Source of the DNA: Dryocola sp032051265
GTDB lineage: Bacteria; Pseudomonadota; Gammaproteobacteria; Enterobacterales; Enterobacteriaceae
DNA: 64,000 bases
Direction of reading: 5' to 3'
NCBI GenBank assembly: GCA_032051265.1
Contig: DAMBYU010000003.1
Location: forward strand, 1-64,000
Shown: piece by piece, positions 19,109 to 27,065 of the stretch
Position numbering within the stretch: the first letter of the stretch is position 1
Layout: each line of letters starts with the position of its first letter
Position numbers and translations under genes: made by a program
Notes under the pieces: generated by a model
What the model was told of the DNA's origin: nothing
The model's input: only the letters and a program-made list of their open reading frames with translations
Databases searched by the model: none

Positions 19109-21040
19109 TCAGGAGTTAAGCCTGAAAATGCTAACCAGCTCGTTCAGATGATGACCTTTGCTACGCAGATCCTGCGCCGTCTGCTCGGTACGTGAAACGC
19201 GGTCGGCATTGATATGCGTGGCTTCACCAATTTGCACCATGGCAATATTGACCTGCCCGATGCCCGCCGATTGTTCATGCGAGGCGCTGTTAATTTCGGT
19301 GATCAGCAGGTTAATCTGGTCAATGTGCGTGATGATGGATTCCATCGCCAGCCGGGTTTGCTCAGAAAGCCTGTGGCCTTCGGTAACTTTATCAAGCGTA
19401 TCGACAATCAGCCCGTCGATCTCTTTGACGGCGTTGGCGCTGCGGGCTGCCAGAGCACGCACTTCCTGTGCGACAACCGCAAAACCTTTCCCATGTTCGC
19501 CCGCGCGCGCTGCTTCAACGGCCGCGTTCAGGGCCAGAATATTGGTCTGAAAGGCGATGGACTCGATAACGTGGGTGATATCTGCGATGCGCTGTGACGC
19601 CGATTTGATATCGTTCATGGTCGTTACGGCGTGAGTAACGGTGCTGCCGCCGTGATGTACAGCTTTCGCAGTGTTGCTCACCAGCTGTTTTGCCTGTGAA
19701 ATATTCCCGGCATTTTGTGAAACGGTGGCGGCAATCTGCTCCATGCTGGCGGAGGTTTCTTCCACGCTGCTCGCCTGCTTGTTGATTTGCGCGCTGATTT
19801 CCTCGCTGTCTGCCGCCAGAGCATCGGTCCCCTGACTGATATCGCCGGCAGCCAGGCGTACCTGCATAACGATTTTCTCGATTCCCTTGCCGATACCGTT
19901 AATCGCCTGCATCAGTTGCCCGACCTCGTCGTGGCGATCGGTATGGAGCGTGACCTGAAGATTGCCGGCAGCGTAGTGTTCCGCAACGTTAATCACTTCG
20001 CGCAGCGGACGGCTCAGCCAGCGGTGAATAATCACCACGAAGAAGATCGCAAAGGCGAGCGCGAGTGCGATACCCAGAACCAGAAACTGATTACGCATGG
20101 TGGTCACGGCGTGTAACAGCGTAGGTTTATCCACTTCACCTACAATCGTCCAGTTCCAGCCCGGTAAGCGGCTGAACGCCATGATAGAGGTGCTGCCACC
20201 AGCCGTGGTGCGTTCAAGCGTACCGCTTCCGGTCGTTAGTAATTGTTTTTGCGTAGCCTCATCCCATGTCGGACGCTTGCCTTCATCGCTGTTATGAAAG
20301 AGATAGTTACCGTAATTCTTCCCTGCAGAGCCGTCCAGTACATAGAGATGGCCGCTGCTGCCCAGACGACGGTTTAAGATTTTTTCACGTATGACCTGCC
20401 AGGAGGCGGTGATATCAATCCCGACAAACAGGACGGCAATAATATTGCCGGAGCTGTCTTTCACCGGCTGATACTGGGTAATGTAACGTTTACCGAATAA
20501 CAGCGCGAGGCCGCGATAGGTGTCTCCTTGGCTGACTTTCTGCCAGGCGGGGCTTGTCCTGTCCAGTATCGTGCCAATAGCGCGGCTGCCGTCTTCTTTA
20601 CGCAAAGAGGTGGCGACACGTACGAAATCCTCACCGCTGTGCACAAATAGTGTAGATATTGCCGACGTTCGGCTCAGGAAATCATCTGGAATGGTGTTGT
20701 TTTCATGCAGCGGCAACTCGCCGCCTTTTAACAACGGCACGTTCAGACCGTTAATAGTCTGCGGCTGGCTCTCATCGCGGGAAAGGGGCTGCGGCAGAAA
20801 ACTGTCAAACAGGCGCGTGTAGCTTTCAACCTCAGCGCTCAGGCTGCTGTCAAACATTTGCGCCATATCGCTAACGCCGCTGACCTGGTTGTGTAAATCT
20901 TCAAGCGCCAGGGATTCAAGCTGCTGGCTGGCGCGCTGGCTGAGTGCAAAAGTAAAAAGGAGAAAAAGAAGAGCCACGCTCAAACCGGTCAACAGCGAAA
21001 GTTTCGCGCCAAGGCCGGGATATCTTAAGTTTTTTATCAT
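19109..21040 (-). CDS. Methyl-accepting chemotaxis protein with Cache3-Cache2-type sensor domain
   Basis: This is an inner-membrane chemoreceptor of 643 residues. TM1 is about 14-34. A large periplasmic Cache-type domain spans about 35-310 (GTILDRTSPAWQ and LFVGIDITASW are typical of the Cache_3/Cache_2 fusion family). TM2 is about 319-339, HAMP about 340-395, and the signaling domain carries the hairpin tip motif with ALNAAVEAARAGEHGKGFAVVA. The C-terminus ends in VSIFRLNS and lacks the NWETF-type CheR tether. ATG at 21040 is chosen because a FliA-type promoter lies at 21076-21102, which excludes a TTG start at 21079. The ligand is not predictable. It has no counterpart here in E. coli. Confidence 0.9.
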   Translation of the reverse strand: MIKNLRYPGLGAKLSLLTGLSVALLFLLFTFALSQRASQQLESLALEDLHNQVSGVSDMAQMFDSSLSAEVESYTRLFDSFLPQPLSRDESQPQTINGLNVPLLKGGELPLHENNTIPDDFLSRTSAISTLFVHSGEDFVRVATSLRKEDGSRAIGTILDRTSPAWQKVSQGDTYRGLALLFGKRYITQYQPVKDSSGNIIAVLFVGIDITASWQVIREKILNRRLGSSGHLYVLDGSAGKNYGNYLFHNSDEGKRPTWDEATQKQLLTTGSGTLERTTAGGSTSIMAFSRLPGWNWTIVGEVDKPTLLHAVTTMRNQFLVLGIALALAFAIFFVVIIHRWLSRPLREVINVAEHYAAGNLQVTLHTDRHDEVGQLMQAINGIGKGIEKIVMQVRLAAGDISQGTDALAADSEEISAQINKQASSVEETSASMEQIAATVSQNAGNISQAKQLVSNTAKAVHHGGSTVTHAVTTMNDIKSASQRIADITHVIESIAFQTNILALNAAVEAARAGEHGKGFAVVAQEVRALAARSANAVKEIDGLIVDTLDKVTEGHRLSEQTRLAMESIITHIDQINLLITEINSASHEQSAGIGQVNIAMVQIGEATHINADRVSRTEQTAQDLRSKGHHLNELVSIFRLNS

Positions 21041-21075
21041 AGATAACGCCTGATGAAGGGATTCATGGTGCACCT

Positions 21076-21102
21076 TCAACGGCAGGCGGGAGTTAACATT
21101 TA
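21076..21102 (-). promoter_or_regulatory. FliA (sigma-28) promoter of the chemoreceptor gene
   Basis: Read on the minus strand, TAAA is followed by 15 nt and then GCCGTTGA, close to the sigma-28 pattern TAAA-N15-GCCGATAA. It ends about 36 nt before the ATG at 21040. It places the receptor in the late flagellar regulon. Confidence 0.65.
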
Positions 21103-21170
21103 AACATCAAATGTAACTAAATATTAATAAATTACGTGATTTAGATCATGGAAAGATCGTTTTATAAGCG

Positions 21171-21197
21171 ACAAAGCCGCGTCGGACGCGGCTTTGT
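21171..21197 (-). terminator. Hairpin terminator after yjfN
   Basis: ACAAAGCCGC pairs with GCGGCTTTGT around a 7-nt loop. It lies 23 bp past the yjfN stop on the minus strand. The T-run is short and partly inside the stem, so it could also act on the other strand. Confidence 0.6.
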
Positions 21198-21219
21198 CGG
21201 CTATCGGACAGAGAGCAAA

Positions 21220-21495
21220 TCATGCGTAAAGAATCGCCTGGGCGCGCCAGCTATCCGCCTGGTGATTTTCCTGCATCTGGATAATGCGGTAATAAGACGC
21301 ACCTTGTTCGTCTGCCTTCAGAGCAATCATTTTTTCCACATCCTGTACGCTACCGGCAATGCCATTGACGGAAATCAAGCCAATTTCATTCAACCCGGTA
21401 ACGCGGTCCGCTGCGACGTCCTCCGCCGATTGAGCGGCGGTGGTAATCAGCCCCACAGACAGCAGTAATGAGGTTAAGGCAAGAGATCGTTTCAT
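21220..21495 (-). CDS. yjfN: DUF1471 periplasmic protein YjfN
   Basis: This 91-residue protein has a signal peptide (about 1-23, ending AAQSA) and one YdgH/BhsA-like DUF1471 domain with GLISVNGIAGSVQDVEKMIALKADEQGA, described in parts, and an ending RAQAILYA. E. coli YjfN has the same length and ending, and has been reported to activate DegP. It lies in a row with bsmA, another DUF1471 gene; the 151-bp gap suggests its own promoter. Confidence 0.88.
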   Translation of the reverse strand: MKRSLALTSLLLSVGLITTAAQSAEDVAADRVTGLNEIGLISVNGIAGSVQDVEKMIALKADEQGASYYRIIQMQENHQADSWRAQAILYA

Positions 21496-21646
21496 TGTCA
21501 GCTCCTTATAAACATATCCTGGTTAATAACAGGGCATTCCTTCGCGTAATTGAACCCCGACCCTGTGGGGTAGGTCCATTGTGTATAAAAAACAATAAAA
21601 CGCCGAAAAGCTGTGTAAATATCAATAAATAAGCAGCATGCAGATC

Positions 21647-21949
21647 TCATTTTCGGTACAAAATTGCCTGCGCATACCATTGCCCCGCCACTATGGTTTC
21701 GGCATTCAGGACAATGAGATAATAATCAGCCTTTGCTGCTGCAGCTTTTGCTTTAAGCACGGTTTCCGTATCCATTGGAGAGCCGCGCTCCATCGCAGTG
21801 ACCGTACCTATTTTCGTCAGTCCCTGCGTTTGTGAGCGCTGGATTTCCTGCGGATGGTCCGCAACCGGTGGCGCAGGTTGCGGAGTCCCTTGCAGTACGC
21901 TACAGGCGCTGAGCGTTACTGCCAGTAATAAGGCTGGTAATAATCGCAT
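21647..21949 (-). CDS. bsmA: Lipoprotein BsmA (YjfO), DUF1471
   Basis: The product is a 100-residue predicted lipoprotein. A lipobox VTLSAC ends at about residue 16, followed by a proline-rich spacer (GTPQPAPPVADHP) and a DUF1471 domain ending YAQAILYRK. E. coli BsmA affects biofilm and peroxide stress tolerance. ATG at 21949 is preferred over the longer frame because it gives a proper lipoprotein signal and is preceded by ACGAGAA. Confidence 0.87.
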   Translation of the reverse strand: MRLLPALLLAVTLSACSVLQGTPQPAPPVADHPQEIQRSQTQGLTKIGTVTAMERGSPMDTETVLKAKAAAAKADYYLIVLNAETIVAGQWYAQAILYRK

Positions 21950-22168
21950 GGTGTTTTCTCGTTTCTTAATAGTCATAGTGTAGTTCCGGGTCAATTCTGT
22001 GAAGGGGGAATGTTCCCGTTCTGTTACCTTTACCGCGCTTTTGCATCACTTTCGAATGAAAATCGCAGGCTGGATCTCACCATTGCAATAATCCATTCGC
22101 GTGATTTTCTTGCTACCCGCATTACCTTGCCTTACAACAAGCATTCACAGCGAATCGGGGGAAAAGTA

Positions 22169-22897
22169 ATGATAGAAATTTATACGGAGCAACTTGCCGG
22201 GATCGAGGTTTTACAAGCCGTCCCCGCAGGACAGAAACAAAGCGCTCTTCCCACCGTTTTTTTCTACCACGGCTTTACCTCGTCGAAGCTTGTTTATAGT
22301 TATTTCGCAGTCGCGCTGGCGCAGGCGGGAATGCGCGTCGTGATGCCCGATGCGCAAGACCACGGCGCACGTTTTAACGGCGATGAAAATGCACGCCTGC
22401 GGCAGTTCTGGTCCATCCTCAAAACAAGTATTGACGAATTCCCGGGGCTGCGACAGGCGCTGGCGGATCGAAATCTTACAGAAAAAGGAAAGCTTGCCGT
22501 GGGCGGTGCATCAATGGGTGGCATGACGGCGCTGGGGATTATGGCTCGCCATCCGGAAGTAAGGTGTGTGGCCTGCCTGATGGGATCAGGCTACTTTACG
22601 ACGCTTGCCAGAACGCTTTTTCCGCCGCAGGAGCAACAGCTTGATAAGTCCCTCGCCATGCTTGCTGAATATGATGTTAGTCATCAGCTTGAGCGTATTG
22701 GCGATCGCCCGCTAATGCTGTGGCATGGCGAAGAAGATGACGTGGTGCCGGCCGTTGAAAGCTGGCGGCTGCAACAGGCGCTTATGCAGCAGGGGCTGGA
22801 TAAGCATCTTACCTGCCTGTGGGAGGCTGGCGTGAAACATCGTATTACGCCCGCAGCGCTGGATGCTACCGCACGGTTCTTTACTCAGCACTTATAG
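22169..22897 (+). CDS. yjfP: Alpha/beta hydrolase (carboxylesterase) YjfP
   Basis: YjfP is a cytoplasmic alpha/beta-hydrolase with esterase activity on short acyl esters in E. coli; its natural substrate is unknown. The 242-residue protein shows the oxyanion segment FYHGFTSS, the nucleophile elbow GGASMGG, an acidic residue in WHGEEDDVVP, and the catalytic histidine in VKHRITPAALDA. The ATG at 22169 (MIEIYTEQLAG) matches the E. coli start. In E. coli the ulaR and ula genes follow; here yjfY follows directly. Confidence 0.93.
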   Translation: MIEIYTEQLAGIEVLQAVPAGQKQSALPTVFFYHGFTSSKLVYSYFAVALAQAGMRVVMPDAQDHGARFNGDENARLRQFWSILKTSIDEFPGLRQALADRNLTEKGKLAVGGASMGGMTALGIMARHPEVRCVACLMGSGYFTTLARTLFPPQEQQLDKSLAMLAEYDVSHQLERIGDRPLMLWHGEEDDVVPAVESWRLQQALMQQGLDKHLTCLWEAGVKHRITPAALDATARFFTQHL

Positions 22898-22920
22898 GCG
22901 CACCTCCGGCATTCATCCAG

Positions 22921-22944
22921 AAAAAAGCCCCCGTTTCGGGGGGC
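22921..22944 (-). terminator. Terminator after yjfY
   Basis: Read on the minus strand, GCCCCCCGAAACGGGGGC forms a GC-rich hairpin followed by TTTTTT. It lies about 65 bp past the yjfY stop and also 24 bp past the convergent yjfP stop. Confidence 0.85.
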
Positions 22945-23009
22945 AAGTAAACGTTGGCTTTCTATGTCTTTGTGGCATTCCTGGTGTTAACGCTCGGACT
23001 GCGATTGTG

Positions 23010-23285
23010 CTACCTGTATATATCCGCGCTGACGTGCATGTTGCCGTTACTACCGGGCTCTCTTATGAATATGGCGCGGTAGTATTTTGCGCCATGCTGG
23101 TCCGCGTCCTCATTAATAGCCAGCTCAGCCTCCTGCTCGGTGGCGAAATTATGGTTGATGTAAATCACTCCAAGGCTTTGTACATCATCCATATTTCTGG
23201 CGACTTTGCTGTCTATCTTGATCGCTGCCGTCGCATTTGCACAAAGCAAAAATGCAGCGACAAGGGCATAAGCGATGGTTTTCAT
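23010..23285 (-). CDS. yjfY: DUF1471 periplasmic protein YjfY
   Basis: This is a 91-residue exported protein with a signal peptide (about 1-20) and a DUF1471 domain containing ARNMDDVQSLGVIYINHNF and an ending VSADIYR. The core is nearly identical to E. coli YjfY. The ATG at 23285 (MKTIAYAL) gives a clean signal peptide. The family is linked to stress and biofilm responses, but the specific role of YjfY is unknown. It is divergent from rpsF. Confidence 0.9.
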   Translation of the reverse strand: MKTIAYALVAAFLLCANATAAIKIDSKVARNMDDVQSLGVIYINHNFATEQEAELAINEDADQHGAKYYRAIFIREPGSNGNMHVSADIYR

Positions 23286-23514
23286 AATGCGCTCCACTAC
23301 AGCCGGTGTGTTATCAGCGGTCGTCGCTCCTGTTTATGATTAGTGGCGGCCTGTGACATTAAGTGTAAGCCGATGTCGTTGAATAAAAAGCGACCATTTC
23401 TGATGGTCTCCGTCAAAAATTTTTAGTAACTCGGGTTATTGTTATAAATTTCACGGCGTTAGTAGGGTGGTTATTTATTCACCACCATACAAAAGAATTA
23501 ATTTACTCTCAGCC

Positions 23515-23543
23515 TTGAGTTTATCAGGCCCCGCTTGTATTAT
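23515..23543 (+). promoter_or_regulatory. Sigma-70 promoter of the rpsF-priB-rpsR-rplI operon
   Basis: A -35 element TTGAGT at 23515-23520 is spaced 17 bp from a -10 element TATTAT at 23538-23543. The predicted start leaves a leader of about 90 nt before rpsF. The rest of the 357-bp yjfY-rpsF gap (23286-23642) shows no gene. Confidence 0.65.
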
Positions 23544-23582
23544 GGCGCGTCAAATTTTCAGCCGCACACAAACACGTTCCTT

Positions 23583-23617
23583 GCCTCCATGGGCCGCGGC
23601 TGACCCTATCAGGAGGC
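23583..23617 (+). ncRNA. S6:S18 ribosomal-protein leader element
   Basis: GCCTCC at 23583-23588 pairs with GGAGGC at 23612-23617, enclosing a loop with GGGCCGCGG. It lies 25 bp before rpsF. Enterobacterial rpsF leaders are known to carry a stem with a bulged CCG that binds the S6:S18 complex for feedback control. The stem is seen; the regulatory role is inferred from family knowledge. Confidence 0.6.
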
Positions 23618-23642
23618 TGAATAATCCGTAAGGAGCAATTCG

Positions 23643-24038
23643 ATGCGTCATTACGAAATCGTTTTTATGGTCCATCCTGACCAGAGCGAACAGGTTCCGG
23701 GTATGATCGAACGTTACACTGGTGCAATCACTGCAGCAGAAGGTACGATCCACCGTCTGGAAGACTGGGGCCGCCGTCAGCTGGCTTACCCAATCAACAA
23801 ACTGCACAAAGCTCACTACGTTCTGCTGAACGTTGAAGCTCCGCAGGAAGTGATTGATGAGCTGGAAACAAACTTCCGCTTCAACGACGCCGTTATCCGT
23901 AGCATGGTTATGCGCGTTAAGCACGCGGTTACCGAAGCATCTCCAATGGTTAAAGCGAAAGACGAACGCCGTGAGCGTCGCGATGATTTCGCTTCTGAAA
24001 CCACTGAAGATGCAGATGCTGGGGATTCTGAAGAGTAA
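23643..24038 (+). CDS. rpsF: 30S ribosomal protein S6
   Basis: S6 pairs with S18 in the platform of the 30S subunit. The 131-residue sequence begins MRHYEIVFMVHPDQSEQV and ends in an acidic tail (ETTEDADAGDSEE), the region that RimK extends with glutamates in E. coli. A strong ribosome-binding site (AAGGAG) precedes the ATG. It is the first gene of a four-gene operon. Confidence 0.98.
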   Translation: MRHYEIVFMVHPDQSEQVPGMIERYTGAITAAEGTIHRLEDWGRRQLAYPINKLHKAHYVLLNVEAPQEVIDELETNFRFNDAVIRSMVMRVKHAVTEASPMVKAKDERRERRDDFASETTEDADAGDSEE

Positions 24039-24044
24039 TTTCTG

Positions 24045-24594
<550 letters not shown>

Positions 24595-24635
24595 TCGGGC
24601 ACGGTCCATTAATACGACTTTGAGAGGATAAGGTA

Positions 24636-25088
24636 ATGCAAGTTATTCTGCTTGATAAAGTAGCAAACCTGGGTAGCCTGGGTGATCAGGTTAATGTTAA
24701 AGCGGGCTATGCTCGTAACTTCCTGGTACCACAGGGTAAAGCTGTTCCTGCTACCAAGAAAAACGTTGAATTCTTCGAAACACGCCGTGCTGAACTGGAA
24801 GCTAAACTGGCTGACGTTCTGACCGCTGCTGAAGATCGCGCTGCGAAGATCAACGCACTGGAAACCGTTACTATCGCGTCTAAAGCAGGCGACGAAGGTA
24901 AACTGTTCGGTTCCATCGGTACTCGCGACATCGCTGACGCTGTAACTGCAGCAGGCGTTGACGTGGCTAAGAGCGAGGTTCGTTTACCGAACGGCGTTCT
25001 GCGTACCACTGGTGAGCACGAAGTGGCCTTCCAGGTTCACGGCGAAGTGTTCGCTAAACTGACTGTAAACGTAGTTGCTGAAGCGTAA
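24636..25088 (+). CDS. rplI: 50S ribosomal protein L9
   Basis: L9 is an elongated protein at the base of the L1 stalk that helps maintain reading-frame fidelity. The N-terminal RNA-binding domain starts MQVILLDKVANLGSLGDQVNVKAGYARNFL (given in parts) and a long helix connects it to the C-terminal domain. It has 150 residues. A strong GAGAGGAT ribosome-binding site precedes it, and the operon terminator follows. Confidence 0.98.
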   Translation: MQVILLDKVANLGSLGDQVNVKAGYARNFLVPQGKAVPATKKNVEFFETRRAELEAKLADVLTAAEDRAAKINALETVTIASKAGDEGKLFGSIGTRDIADAVTAAGVDVAKSEVRLPNGVLRTTGEHEVAFQVHGEVFAKLTVNVVAEA

Positions 25089-25108
25089 TTTACGCTGATG
25101 TATACGTT

Positions 25109-25135
25109 AAAACGCCGGCCTTGTGCCGGCGTTTT
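25109..25135 (+). terminator. Terminator of the rpsF-rplI operon
   Basis: AAAACGCCGGC pairs with GCCGGCGTTTT around a 5-nt loop. The flanking A-run and T-run allow it to act on both strands, for rplI and for the convergent ytfB. Confidence 0.9.
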
Positions 25136-25157
25136 GCATTTCTGAAGCCGCTATTTA

Positions 25158-25763
25158 TTAGCGGGCGCGCAGGAAACTGCCATCCGGCTGGCGGGTAAAC
25201 AGCACCTGCCGATCGTTGCCGACATCAATTGTTAAGCCTGTCACCACCCCGTTCGCATTCTGGCGAATCTGTACCATCTGCCCGGTCTGTAAACTACTCA
25301 GCGGCTTGTCGTCGCCCTCAACCTGCGCCATGGAATAGACATCGGCCGGCGGCAAATTATTATCCCGGAAGAGCTGCGCCATCGTCTGGCCTGATTCCAC
25401 GCGATAAGAACGCCACTGTCCCGCAATATCATTATTGGCATGAGGAACAGGTGCCTGGCTTTGTGGTTGCTCTTCAACCTGCGCCGGTTCGGCAGGCGTT
25501 GTGGGCGCACTATTAGTTGAAGTAGTAGAAGGGCTTACCACTTCGGTCTGTAAAGGTGACTGGGATTCGATCGACAGCTGCGCGTCCCGGGGGGCGACAG
25601 GTCGAGTAGTTACCTCGGCGCCTGGCCACAAAAAACCAGCAACCATGACAAGGGCGGCAATAATGATGCCCCGACGGTGCAGGGGCGGGAGCGGATCCAT
25701 CAGGCGGAAACGATCGGGTGCGTGCCAGATCCGCGCCAGCCAGGTTTTAACAGCGAATCGCAT
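25158..25763 (-). CDS. ytfB: YtfB, OapA-family cell-division-associated protein
   Basis: This is a single-pass inner-membrane protein with a short cytoplasmic N-terminus, a TM segment near residues 31-48 (GIIIAALVMVAGFLWPG), a Pro/Gln/Thr-rich linker, and a C-terminal OapA/LysM-like domain (about 120-201) with YRVESGQTMAQLFRDNNLP. In E. coli YtfB is reported at the septum and to bind glycans. The ATG at 25763 is chosen over the in-frame TTG at 25769 because AGGAGG lies 7 nt before it. Confidence 0.88.
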   Translation of the reverse strand: MRFAVKTWLARIWHAPDRFRLMDPLPPLHRRGIIIAALVMVAGFLWPGAEVTTRPVAPRDAQLSIESQSPLQTEVVSPSTTSTNSAPTTPAEPAQVEEQPQSQAPVPHANNDIAGQWRSYRVESGQTMAQLFRDNNLPPADVYSMAQVEGDDKPLSSLQTGQMVQIRQNANGVVTGLTIDVGNDRQVLFTRQPDGSFLRAR

Positions 25764-26006
25764 CGGCAACCCTCCTCATATTCACATAATGTGCAATGCA
25801 CATTTCCCACCTCCATTATAGAACGCTAACTGTTTGATGCTCTGAGCAATCCAGCTTTACGTGACGCCCAACCGCAATTTAACGCTGCGCAGAACCATTG
25901 TTCCCGTTTCGTTTGCATTTGTCACCATCAGGACTTTTGTATTTTACCCTGCTGGTTGACGCTGTTATGCTGCAGGCTTGCTTTTAAACACCTTAAAGGA
26001 AAAGTT

Positions 26007-26627
26007 ATGACAACCCCTTCTTTTGACAGCACAGAAGCGCAAGCAAGTTACGGTATTGGTTTACAGGTTGGTCAACAACTGCGTGAATCTGGTCTGCAGG
26101 GTCTGCTGCCAGAAGCGCTGGTCGCTGGCCTGCGTGATGCGCTGGAAGGGAATGCCCCGTCAGTTCCGGTTGATGTCGTTCACCGCGCGCTGCGCGAAGT
26201 TCACGAACGTGCCGATGCCGTTCGTCAGGAACGTCAGAAAGAAATGGCCGTTGAAGGCGTAAAATTCCTTGAAGAAAATATCAAAAAAGAAGGCGTAAGC
26301 AGCACCGAATCTGGTCTGCAATTCCGCGTTCTGACGCAAGGCACCGGCCCAATCCCTGCGCGTAAAGATCATGTCCGCGTTCACTACACTGGCAAACTGA
26401 TCGACGGCACCGTTTTCGACAGCTCCGTACAGCGTGGCGAACCGGCTGAGTTCCCGGTAAGCGGCGTTATCGCCGGCTGGATTGAAGCGCTGACTCTGAT
26501 GCCGGTTGGCTCTAAATGGGAACTGGCTATCCCGCACAACCTGGCCTACGGCGAGCGTGGCGCTGGTGCGTCTATACCGCCATTCAGCACCCTGGTCTTC
26601 GAAGTAGAATTACTGGAAATTCTGTAA
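26007..26627 (+). CDS. fklB: FKBP-type peptidyl-prolyl isomerase FklB (FKBP22)
   Basis: FklB catalyses proline cis/trans isomerization and is a homodimer. It has an N-terminal helical dimerization domain (about 1-90) and a C-terminal FKBP domain with HVRVHYTGKLIDGTVFDSS and IPHNLAYGERGAGASIPP. The ATG at 26007 (MTTPSFDS) follows AAAGGAAA and gives the same 206 residues as E. coli FklB. There is no signal peptide. Confidence 0.95.
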   Translation: MTTPSFDSTEAQASYGIGLQVGQQLRESGLQGLLPEALVAGLRDALEGNAPSVPVDVVHRALREVHERADAVRQERQKEMAVEGVKFLEENIKKEGVSSTESGLQFRVLTQGTGPIPARKDHVRVHYTGKLIDGTVFDSSVQRGEPAEFPVSGVIAGWIEALTLMPVGSKWELAIPHNLAYGERGAGASIPPFSTLVFEVELLEIL

Positions 26628-26637
26628 GCAGACCCAT

Positions 26638-26657
26638 GACCCCGCTTCAGCGGGGTT
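26638..26657 (+). terminator. Hairpin after fklB
   Basis: ACCCCGC pairs with GCGGGGT around a TTCA loop, 12 bp after the fklB stop. The T-run is only two bases, so termination may be weak. Confidence 0.6.
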
Positions 26658-26785
26658 AAGTGCAGTGACAAACATCCGAAAAACGTGGTTTCGCATGTTT
26701 GGGATAAACCAGAAAGCATAATTCTTTGTTTTATCAGCGCCAGACGCCGCGTTTATATACACAAAAAATTTATGTGGATGGTCTT

Positions 26786-26807
26786 ACCCCGCTTAGGCGG
26801 GGTTTTT
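26786..26807 (+). terminator. Second, stronger terminator between fklB and cycA
   Basis: ACCCCGC and GCGGGGT enclose TTAG, with GGTTTTTG after the stem. The stem is nearly the same sequence as the hairpin at 26638-26657 but has a real T-run, suggesting a local duplication or a separate short transcript. Confidence 0.8.
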
Positions 26808-26846
26808 GTTTGGCTGTTAACAAATAAGCGTGATTTTATCTTGCAT

Positions 26847-26869
26847 ATGCCCCCGTTCCGGGCATTTTT
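26847..26869 (+). terminator. Third terminator-like hairpin before cycA
   Basis: ATGCCC pairs with GGGCAT around a 7-nt loop, followed by TTTTT. It lies 40 bp after the previous terminator. No open reading frame of note lies in the 438-bp fklB-cycA gap (26628-27065). Confidence 0.75.
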
Positions 26870-27036
26870 GTGAGGTGCTTCGCTTTGTGAGAGTGATATC
26901 GCACTCAAATTAAACAAAAAATTAACATGTTGCTTGTCATAAATATTCAACCCGCCGATTCTTACCCGGTATCAATGTGCTTTATGAAAAAGCAATCACA
27001 TCAAACATAACGTATTAAGGGCCAGCAGAGCCCGAA

Positions 27037-27044
27037 CACAACAG
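27037..27044 (+). promoter_or_regulatory. Possible GcvB small-RNA target in the cycA leader
   Basis: CACAACAG lies 22 nt upstream of the cycA start. The R1 region of GcvB targets CACAACAY-type sequences, and cycA is a known GcvB target in E. coli. Only the last base differs from the motif. Confidence 0.45.
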
Positions 27045-27065
27045 ACCGGTACAGGAAAATAAAAC

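Noticed and set aside
22863..23339. 158-residue open frame on the plus strand
   Set aside because: It is antisense to yjfY, whose signal peptide and DUF1471 domain are convincing, and runs through the yjfY terminator.
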